NCBI GenBank assembly: GCA_005406025.1
Contig: BGZK01000072.1
Location: 744,001-808,000, forward strand
Direction of reading: 5' to 3'
From: Eumeta japonica
Lineage: Eukaryota; Arthropoda; Insecta; Lepidoptera; Psychidae
DNA: 64,000 nucleotides
Shown here one piece after another: positions 55,395-64,000 of this stretch. The notes under the pieces are model-generated. The model was not told the DNA's origin. It did no database searches and saw only the letters and a program-made list of their open reading frames with translations. Positions within the stretch are counted from its first letter, which is position 1; each line of letters begins with the position of its first letter. A program made the translations under genes and the position numbers.

Positions 55395-56483
55395 TGGTAC
55401 AGGAAAATGGGGGAATTACGAACACCCAAGGGAAAACTTAAATAAAACAGCAGTATTGAAACATAAGTTTCCATTGTTTTACAAAGAAGTTCAATTATGT
55501 ATCTAACTAGTTAGTTCAGTATGTAGTCAAAATTATTATTTTTTTTTATGTAAAATGTTATATTAAAAAGAATAAACAAAACCCTTAGTATTCGGGTTTA
55601 TTTGACTGATGTCGCGAGGATAATTACGAATAAACACTTATAACCTTAAGTAAATACGTCAGAGATCACATTTATAACCCTTCGACGTTATCTGTCCGTT
55701 TATACAATTCCCATGAGCCCAATTTTCACAAACCGAACACATAATCCAGTTTTCAATTGAAAGATTTATATATTTATCGCCACAAAAGATACAATAATAG
55801 TTAACAGTGTCTTTTTTTCTTTCTTTTATTGATATTCTTTAAATTTTTCGATTCTCTTATAGACTTCATTTTTGGATTTGCTACTACCACGTTTCAGTTT
55901 TTTTTATTTCAGTTTTATTTTATTAAATGTTTCAGCTTTTCTTCTGATTCTTTCTTTTTTTGCTCTTTTTTATTTTTCTCTTCAAATTGATTTTTGATAT
56001 AGGTAAGCTCCGTAAAATAATTTATTAATTTTTCTTTTTAATGTTGCGCTTAGATGTTTTGAAAGGTGTGTTCGCCATTGTCCCGCAGGATCGAAAAAAA
56101 ATTTCAAAATTACTTTTGGTTACGTTACTTTTGTCGTTAAGGATTATCAGTATTAGAATCATTTATATATGAGTATTCAACCATGTAAAGTTTATATTAC
56201 TATCGTTGATAGAATTAAAACTACATAAACGTAAAACATGATGTAATTACGTAAAAAAGTTATCAAAACAAAATATTGAAATGCCCATACCTTGACCCAT
56301 GCCTGCGTCTGTTGTCCCCTATTGTTGTCTAGCATTCTCCTAATGTAGGTACTCTTCTGGCACTATAAGCGACGTGAACTTCAAGAGGACCATAGACAAA
56401 ATATCGCCATCTCTTTCTAATATATCAAAATTGCTGCATTCGGCATTACCACGCGTTCGTGTTTCCCCCACTTTCCCCTACCA
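55395..56483 (-). mobile_element. Truncated pogo-like DNA transposon
   Basis: Terminal inverted repeats: left TGGTACAGGAAAATGGGGGA then ATTACGAACACC; right, reversed, TGGTAGGGGAAAGTGGGGGA then AACACGAACGC. The minus strand at about 55660-55815 encodes YYCIFCGDKYINLS and WIMCSVCENWAHGNCI, the C-terminal PHD-like zinc finger of insect pogo/Tigger transposases. It is preceded by a lysine-rich linker (about 55840-56030) with stops. At 1.1 kb the DDE and HTH parts are missing. Confidence 0.7.
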
Positions 56484-57418
56484 TAATATTATTTTTCAAA
56501 GTTTCATTCTACTCCTTTGCCGGCGTGGCTAATATGTAAAAACCTATACCAAATGACAGCTTTCTAGTACTGAGAGTTTCTGAGGTATGTCGCAGACAGA
56601 CGAAACCATGGACGGACATGGCGAAACTATAAAGGTTCCTGATTGATTATGAAATCCTAAAAGCCGCAGGTTCTGTGCATTCTAGGAATGTGGTTCCATG
56701 ATTTTCGTTTGCATTCCAGAAAAAATCAAAAGAAACCCTTTGCTAATGGTTTATAAATTAATAATAAATTTTTTAGACTAAATAATTTTACAATAGGTGT
56801 CAGACTTTGTAGTTCTGGTCTTTGTGTATGCGAATATAATTTAGCTGCTAAAATAATAATATATTGGGATTTTTAGAACATAGTACGCATTGATCATTAA
56901 TTTGTGCGTTAGGTAACATATAGAATAGATAATAATTTAAAAAAATGAAGATGATCTGACATCATTGTGAATTGGACAAAAAAACACAGTTCAGATTTTT
57001 GGGATGCCATGAAATAGACCCGAAAAACTATAAAAATGTATTTCTCAATTGTGCTCATGCTTAAATAAAAAAAAAACGCAAGTCCAGATCTACAAGTGCA
57101 TTAGACAAGTAGAAGCGATATTCTTGGAATGTTCTTTAATGGAAAGAACGAACTATACAATTGATAACTAGCCAATTTATAATATCACATGTGTGCGGTA
57201 AGAGAATGTCCTTTGTGAGAAATATTTTTATTGTGTTTAAACGTAACTGTTCGTTTTAACTGTGAAAAAGTAAGGGTAGAATAAAGTATAACTTGTATTT
57301 ATGTACTTGTAAAAAGGTCAACGATAATCTTGGCTAAGTTCTAACTGAGCTTCAATCGGTTTATTTTTTCGTATTTTATCAAAACAGTCTCAGTTCAGTG
57401 TTACTTTAAACATTTTCC

Positions 57419-57423
<5 letters not shown>

Positions 57424-57453
<30 letters not shown>
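57424..57453. repeat. (TA)n microsatellite at mariner fragment edge
   Basis: About 14 TA dinucleotides, directly abutting the mariner C-terminal codons. Confidence 0.9.
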
Positions 57454-57457
<4 letters not shown>

Positions 57458-57790
57458 CAGCTTGTTGCCATTTTGTAGGTAGTGGCATAATCCCATTGCT
57501 ATAGAAATTTTGGGACGTTTGATAAAAAAAAAAGCGACAAGTAGTTTTGACAGTTCTTTCTTCATGTTAACCTAACGGTACCTTAATAATTCTGAAGAAA
57601 CAGAAACAGGTGAAAGTCTGAGGGTGCAAGGTCAGGGCTATATCGTGGATGCATTGACACTTCCCAACCAAACTCTCAATGTTTCCTGACTCACTAAAGA
57701 TGTATGTGATCTGACTTTATCATGATGAAAAACTGCATCCGTTTTTTTTCTTTTGGTACAGGCGCGTAATTGTCTCATTTGACGATTTCC
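57450..57790 (-). pseudogene. Mariner transposase C-terminal fragment
   Basis: The minus strand gives FHHDKVRSHTSLVSQETL (second catalytic Asp region), LGSVNAS…YSPDLAPSDFHLFLFL across a frameshift, then FYSNGIMPLPTKWQQAVE. It is similar to the fragment at 32965-33105, so the same mariner family has two copies. The style resembles cecropia-type mariners; the subfamily is a guess. Confidence 0.7.
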
Positions 57791-58265
57791 ACATGCTCAG
57801 AGAATCGTCTCCTTGATTTTTACCTTTGCCAATAGATTCGTATGATATTGACCACCCGATGCGTGTCACATGAAAGCCGTTTGACAATTACCACATTTGA
57901 GAATTGAGATTATGGAATTAAGTGTTTTCATTTGACATTTTCCGTTTCATACTGAAATCGTCTAATGCAACAATTTCCAATGGTCCGAAAATCGCCTCCC
58001 AGGATGGAAAGTTTTCGGTATTGGGTAGGAAAGTGCTACATCTTCAGGCACACACTGGCGTGGAAAGTTCGGTAACCGTCCCCGATATCATTATTGCTCG
58101 CGGATTGTTGTCACCCTTATCTTCGGCTTAGTTGACATGATTATTCCCGAATGTTTTAGTGCAACGGAAAGCGAACTTTCTACCAAAATAAGAAAAAAAA
58201 AATTATTATGTAATACATACATAATATTTTTTTTAATATAATATAAATATATGTAGATAATAAAC

Positions 58266-58271
58266 TTTATT
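58266..58271 (-). terminator. MFSD12: Probable polyadenylation signal of MFSD12-like gene
   Basis: AATAAA on the minus strand, 111 nt after the stop codon. It is the first such hexamer seen. Confidence 0.55.
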
Positions 58272-58381
58272 GAGTATTTTATAGAATAATTAGTCATTTT
58301 TTTTATATACAAATAGCATCAATGGAAACAAACTTAACTTTTACAAATTTTACTATTCGTGCAGGAAAAAATGAATGAATA

Positions 58382-61300
58382 TCAATAACAAAATACTGTT
58401 GAGTAGAATGTCTTTATAGTTATATTAAAGAAAATGATTAATCCGACTATTATTGTTATTGCGGTGATTTCTTTTTTCGTAGAATACTTGTCAATGCAAG
58501 TGATAAAAAGGCCAAGTGCAGAACTCCCGCCGCAAGCGTAGGTAAGCACTCCTCTGTAGTATTGTGGGCAGTCTGCTTTATCGTCGCATTTACTGTAAAG
58601 AAAAAATTAATTAAGTTATTTTCTGAAGCTCCCTTTGAACAGTTAATAATCATTTGGTAAAGCACAGCGCCGCTTAATTTCTGACACTCCATAAGTGATT
58701 CTTAGTTTGCATCTACAAAAAAAACGAAATTCTTTTTTATTACTCCTTAATAATGGTTAGTCGGAAAAGTTTGCTGTCTTTTTATAGTGCATATCTGTAA
58801 ATAATAAATACTTTATTCAATTACATAAGATATTTATTGAATTAAATAATGTCAATTTCATTTAATTGTCTTCAGCATTTTGTAAATTAACATTAAATGC
58901 TTGTCTGCAGTCCCTTGATGCTGTAAATAAATCTAACTTCGAAGTCAAATTAATCAAGAAATACGGCCAATACGAGCGCTGCTATTTATGTATTCGGAAC
59001 TGACCACATACAGAACAATATTTAAAAAAGTGATTAGAACATTTAAAAATGTATCCCCTTGGCTTTAGAATACAGTTTGTTTCATGTAACTGTCAATTAT
59101 TTTATTATTGTGGCGTCATTTTGAAAATTGCGTGCCTTTATCATCGTGGAATATAAATTTTCACTCGTGAAAATTCTCGTGCGATGATTTATTACGATTT
59201 TCGGCATGAGCTACCTCAAAAACTGCATCGATCAACTCACTTCGACTTTTGGGGATAAAGCATCATCAAAAACAGCTGTGTATAATTGGTTTAGTGAGTT
59301 TAATCTTGAACGGTTTATGCTCACGGACGAATTTAAAGAAGGTCGCCCTAAATCAGTAGTTGTACCAAAAAAATATGGATGTTGTGCAGGAACTAATAAT
59401 TATCATGTTACATATCGCGACATAAAGGAGTTCCTGGGCATAAGTATGATGAGCATACGTAAGATAATATACGAAAGTTTGGCTGTGAAAAAAATTTGGT
59501 CTCATTTGAATCCGTACGATTTGAACATTATTCAAAAACAGGCTCGTGTCGATTGGTGCAAAAAAATAATAAAAAAATATAATCATGGTGCGTCAAAAGC
59601 TGTTTATAAAATCCATACAGGTGACGAATCTTGAATCTATGCGTATACCCCGAAACTAAATAACAGTCAACGGTGTGAGTGTTCCATAATGAGCCTAACC
59701 TAACAAAATGATCGTGCCAAAAGCACTTTCAAGTAAATGGTTACCTGTTTTTCGTTATAAATGGACATGTGGTTACAGTGCCACTAGAGAATCGTAAAAC
59801 GGTTAATTCGGAGTGGTACACGACTATTTTTTTGCAGAATTCTGAAGAAATAAGAAAGAACAACCGACAGCGCAGAATCGCTCTTCATCATGACAATGCT
59901 AGCTGTCATACTTCGGCCGTAACAACTCGATTTTGACGTGAACATCGATGAATACCGGCTGCAGGCACGAAAAAGCATGACTCATTGTCGCGTTCCGTCT
60001 GAGCCGAGCTTGCGAGTGAGAGCGCAGAACTAGCGATTTCTCTTCCACTCCAACAGCTGATGCGTCCGAGTAGAAGAGAGATAGCGGCCGCACACAACCT
60101 ACACGTGAACTGTTTTGTCAACTGTTTATAAAGTGAAGTGAAAAGTTAATGTGGTTTCCATTTTTTATTACAGCAACAATTACGGCAAGTGATAATAATT
60201 CAATTCAATTCATAAAAGTGTGCAATTTTTCATTAATGTTTTCTTATGACGCTATCACATAAAATTATCGCTCGTAAACCGACTTTATAGACAAGGAATT
60301 TTTTTTTAGAAGGTCAAAAGATCGAATTGACGGGACATCCGCCGTACAACCTCTATTTAGCACCTAACGATTCCTAACCTAGTGAAGAATAAATTACGTG
60401 GTCAACGTTTCTCGAGCTGCGAAGAGGTCGTTCATGCGTTCAAAATGCACGTTTTGAAAATACCTGAATCAGAATGGAAGAAGTTCTATGAAAATTGGTT
60501 TCAGCGTATGCATCGATCATCATGACAAATATTTTGAAAAGCAATAAAATCATATTAATTGATATACGTTTGTTTCTTTTTGATATTCCGGACAAATAAG
60601 TAGCAGTCATCGTACAGTTTATGCCTTATATTTGGAAACTCCAAAGTATTATAAATAAAAATCTATAGGATACTTCCCGTTGACCTAGAATCATGAAATT
60701 TGGCAAGAAGAAAAGTCCTGCAGCACAAGTAGAGTAAATATCTGGAAATCGATAATTTGTTGTTATATGATATAAACATATATATATTTTTTATGATTAC
60801 AAGCGTACACTAGCAAAATTAAAGTATGGACCGTAATGCAGATCAATATATGAGAGAACTTTTGTTGACTTCGTGGCACGTAAATTTAAGCTTTTCAAAA
60901 ATTTCGATATTTGAAGAAAATTAGAAAAACTTTTTGAAAAAAAACAGTTCCGGAATTTCTAGAACCATTATCTTACCAGTGTCGGCATAAAAAACGGACA
61001 AAGATCATCAAAACTCTTAATGGACGAAATTTCTACCTACATAATTATGTTCGTACAGAACCATCAAGTTGCGAGTCCTATTCACTTGTCCTATTTTTTT
61101 TAGCAGAACCATTATCATAGTGCTATCGATGTTTGCAGTAATGTAAGAAGTTTTAGTTTCCTAAAAGTGCTAACTCATCAAGAACATCATATGATTCGCA
61201 AACAACGTAGCACTTGCTGGCATGCGTACATAAACGACGCGCCGCATAACGCAACGTGCCGACCATATGGATGCTCTAAAACGACAAATAGACTTCTGCG

Positions 61301-63926
61301 AGCCCCGTCAGAAACGGATGAGCTTAAAATGGGTGGTGTGCGTGCGTCTTTTAAGACCTTTCCGAAAAGACTGGCGTTGGGTCGATGTAATTTATAATAT
61401 TACATTTTTGTAAATTTATAATTGTAATATATATTGCTATCAATTTTCGATATATCTCATTTTGAACATCGCCTTACCATTTGCTATCAATCTCTTCAAA
61501 AATGCTTTTTTTTTTATTTCGTTTGTTTTTCTTTATCAATTTCTCGCCGGTAGGAATCCTATTCACCAATGTCCTTCCAATAAATAATATGACACCCACA
61601 TCTAGCATTTTTACAAAATCCTGTCTTTGTTGATGACTCTAAACTGGTGAATGTTCTTCTTGAATTCGGCGAATGCTTGTGTTAATGTTAAATCGTTTCA
61701 ACAATAACATCAACATTTTCTTTTCTATCTTGGTGGACCATAAAGAGAAATATTTTTAGTTGAAATAGTATCAGGCCTGAATCTACTGAGCCATTTTCTG
61801 TAGGAGTTTTGTATAAAGTATCTTTAATATTATTTAGAATCATCAACGTTTAGAATGTTATTGAAATAATAATTACTTATTGTAAAACATCATCATCTAA
61901 CATCAAATATCATCTTAAAAATCAGTACTAACATTGTTCTGACTAAAGTAGTATTAAGAACTAACTAGCGTAAAGCTTTCTTCAAAAACACTGGAATTTA
62001 TAAAGCTATTATTATTATGTTGCTGACTTAAGCTTTCGTACTTGTAACTTAAAGCAATGCCTGACACATTCTCAGTTATATATGAACACAGGCACTTGGA
62101 TTTAGTACTTGTTTCACCGAATCATTCTTCTTTTCTTTGTTTTGAATGGAATGAGCCCACTGGTGCGTCGTCACAGCAAAATTCATTGTTCCGACCTGGT
62201 AGGTATATACACATCACTAAGAGCTCTGCCGAACGATCTGTCGATTCGAAGGGCGATAAAATCCCTAGAATTATATTAAATTTTCTGTTCTTAGTGCTCA
62301 CACCTGCGCTGAGCTCCGTAATACTTGGCAACGTACTAGGCCGTCCTAAACATGCATTTGCCCCTCCCTGGCGCACGGTCTCAACTTGATAGCGCGTTAT
62401 TAGATCAAGTTTTGTTCTTATTAAATGTAGCCTTTTTTTTAATAGGAATTCATCTTTGCAGGTATCGCTCCTCTCGGCAGTGTTTTATCTTTGCATGATT
62501 GGAGTATTTGATTTATAATACTCTAACAAAAATCTTAATTTAATATTTTTGTAACAAATGTGTTTCTGTATTAAATATACCATTCAAATACACCTGCATT
62601 CCCAATTTTTTTCTTGGCTCTTTAGAAATTAGGTGAAATTCATGTCCAGATTTTACAGGATGCATCTTTTCATAAACATTCATAATGTCCTCCTTTTTTC
62701 GAACAACTTTGCCAAAGTAACTATAAGAAAAATGGTAGCACCGCGCGCCGTTACTATCTTACGACAGGTGGCGACGTCTAGTCTTTTACCTACAAGTAAC
62801 ACTTGATGTTGTTAGTGATGTAAAGGTCACCGAAGATATTATTATATTATTCTTTGATTTTCCACATGTGTTCCACTCACTTCTAAACAAACAAGGCAAA
62901 TTATCGCGTAAACGGTACAACAGCATACAATATTACTTGCGGACTCGTTGGTTTTTGACTGTCAGGATAAGTTTCACTACAAAGTCTTAGAGCCGCAGGA
63001 ATGTTATCTCTGCGTACTCCCCAACAATAAATCGTGTTTGCAAATGCGATAGCACTGAAAGGTATTGTTATTAAACACTTCAATATTATTCACATACAGA
63101 CTTAGTTTCAAAAACGTCAATTTCGTTAACGTAACACTTATATTAACAACAAAATATCTTCTCGTTGAACTTCGTATAAGTTAAAAACCTAAAAGCAAAA
63201 CAAGCAAAAAGTTTGTTCGTTAGATACTTCTATATTCATTCAAATATTGTTTTTTTTTTTTATAATGGAGACCACGAAAACGAATGTGTACCTTTATATA
63301 AATATAGATAATTGAAGGCAATTAAATATCGTATATATGGAAACAAAAGTTGATGTTTATTCCTCTTTAAAATCACTGAAATATATCTAAAATGAACCAT
63401 CTGTTTAATATCAATTTCGTATTTATTGTTTTTCTCGTGAAGTAGATATTTTGTAAATTGCCCCTTTGTTCCGACGCTTCTCTAATACCTTATTTTGTTC
63501 AACTCTATCGTAACATTAAAAAATCTAAATTTTGAGAAGCTGTTTTTTTTTTGAAGATAAATGTAAAAAATCTATCTTACTAATTCTCTATGGCCACAAC
63601 TGCTATCCCGGTAATCAGTTTGTCTGCAAACGTGACGATGGAATATATGGCGGCGCCTTGATGGGAGTGCGGCCCTATCAAGTCGGCCGTTACACAAAGG
63701 CTCGACACCAACGTTATCGAACTTCCGGCACCTATAAAATAATTTAAAAAATATATTAAAGGCCTGTGTAAAATTAAGTAACTGTTAAAAGGCTGCGGGT
63801 GTAGATTATGTTACCTATCAACGCCGCGACAAAGTATATTTGTACGATACTAGCTTCTGCATCAATGGCGGTCGCTATCCATAAACAGCTGACGAGGCTT
63901 AAAAAACTTCCCAATAAATAAGACCC
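58382..63926 (-). CDS. MFSD12: MFSD12-like major facilitator transporter, 3' part (5' beyond window)
   Basis: Three exons in frame: 63815-63926, 63581-63731, 58382-58592. They encode GSYLLGSFLSLVSCLWIATA, then GAGSSITLVSSLCVTADLIG … SIVTFADKLITGIAVVAIEN, then KCDDKADCPQYYRGVLTYAC … GGSSALGLFITC, ending with TGA at 58384-58382. The GAG-S-LVSSL-TADLIG block and the closing YYR-VL-Y-CGG segment are characteristic of MFSD12, a multi-pass membrane protein implicated in cysteine import into lysosomes and melanosomes in vertebrates. The insect role is inferred. Phases are 1 and 2 at the joins. The last intron is about 5 kb and contains a mariner. AATAAA (minus) at 58271-58266 lies 111 nt past the stop. 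Confidence 0.82.
59206..59634 (+). pseudogene. Mariner transposase, N-terminal open segment
   Basis: A 142-residue open segment containing the mariner HTH region and linker (TAVYNWFSEFNLERF, EGRPKSVVVPKK, GISMMSIRKIIYESLAVKK) and the first catalytic motif TGDES. It lacks the proper N-terminus (a frameshift near 59210) and stops by a Trp-to-stop change directly after the catalytic Asp motif. Non-functional. Confidence 0.85.
59932..60308 (+). repeat. Unclassified TIR-like element, copy 3, inserted in mariner
   Basis: Begins near GACGTGAACATCGATGAATA and ends '…accgactttatagacaaggaatttttttt'. Removing it rejoins the mariner sense TTRF-LEGQKIEL, so its boundaries are fixed to within a few bases. 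It shares 'aataccggctgca', 'gcatgactcattgtc' and 'acctacacgtgaactgttttg' with copy 2. Confidence 0.75.
60605..61110 (+). repeat. Dispersed repeat family B, copy 2
   Basis: Collinear with 19540-19995 and directly follows the mariner right end. Non-coding. Confidence 0.6.
61110..62900. other. MFSD12-like intron, unassigned
   Basis: Holds two stretches with protein-like composition: 61167-61397 (+) and 62057-62389 (open on both strands, for example LGRPSTLPSITELSAG on the minus strand). Neither is recognised, and neither has splice-phase support. They are probably transposon remnants. Confidence 0.35.
62925..63060 (-). other. Open segment after a good splice acceptor in MFSD12-like intron
   Basis: Acceptor CCTTTCAG|T (63060) is followed by the open frame AIAFANTIYCWGVRRDNIPA … CSETYPDSQKPTSPQ, up to a stop at about 62901. 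Its phase matches exon 63581-63731, so it could be an alternative last exon. It cannot be a cassette, because no donor in it has the phase needed for 58592. No homology recognised. Confidence 0.3.
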
Positions 63927-64000
63927 CTGAAACAATTTATTGACAATAATGATTTTCTTCACATATTTTTTTATGGAATTTTTATGTTTAATTGTATTTT

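Larger units (their letters stand above)
58750..60595 (+). mobile_element. Dead mariner element, interrupted by another repeat
   Basis: Transposase traces run from YDFRHELPQK and, one frame over, CIDQLTSTFGDKASSKTAVY (59185-59280), through LTDEFKEGRPKSVVVP, to TGDES (59634). A TGG-to-TGA change then stops the frame. Further debris includes LHHDNASCHTSAVTTRF (59881-59934). Coding sense resumes at 60310 with LEGQKIELTGHPPY and ends SEWKKFYENWFQRM (60465-60515). TIR-like ends are weak (GGTTAGTCGGAAAAG; reversed right end TTTGTCCGGAATATC), so the outer limits are approximate. It lies in the last intron of the MFSD12-like gene. Confidence 0.8.

Noticed and set aside
58456..58692. 78-residue minus-strand frame with a hydrophobic tail
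   Set aside because: Off-frame shadow; the MFSD12-like frame (QYYRGVLTYACGG) starts at a splice acceptor within it and is the conserved one.

Overview
The window is eukaryotic and insect-like, most probably lepidopteran. It is AT-rich and dominated by introns, with genes split into many small GT-AG exons. It is littered with transposon debris: a jockey-type LINE with the gene layout I know from moths and butterflies, mariner and pogo-like elements, tRNA-derived SINE remnants, and RTE-like repeats with a 'ctagcttccgcctgcggc'-type head. No bacterial or organellar genes were seen.

Layout: (1) 1-14.7 kb, minus strand: the 5' two-thirds of an agrin-like proteoglycan gene. It has a signal-peptide exon, seven follistatin/Kazal modules, an agrin-type Cys-rich stretch, two laminin-EGF modules and an eighth Kazal module; the 3' end lies left of the window. 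(2) 14.7-24.2 kb: intergenic. It holds a 1.6-kb TIR element with an 11-bp target duplication that carries a 120-bp tandem array, a decayed jockey LINE and several dispersed repeats. (3) 24.2-44.5 kb, minus strand: a complete CHD1 chromatin remodeller. I resolved 25 coding exons whose lengths sum to 5,496 nt in one continuous frame, giving 1,831 residues. Exons cover the acidic N-terminus, two chromodomains, a two-lobed SNF2 ATPase, the SANT/SLIDE region, the CHD1 C-terminal helical domain and an RD-rich tail. (4) 44.5-52.0 kb: intergenic, with nested transposons and an AT microsatellite. (5) 52.0-53.8 kb, plus strand: an intronless F-box/LRR-like reading frame broken by two +1 shifts, both at A-runs. 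(6) 53.8-58.4 kb: a CpG-rich patch, a truncated pogo-like element and a mariner fragment. (7) 58.4-64.0 kb, minus strand: the last three exons of an MFSD12-like transporter. Its 5-kb intron contains a dead mariner that was itself interrupted by another element.

The three host genes (extracellular-matrix proteoglycan, nuclear remodeller, membrane transporter) have unrelated roles and no sign of shared regulation. All splice sites were assigned by eye from GT/AG signals and reading-frame phase. Family names come from recognising domain motifs, not from database searches.
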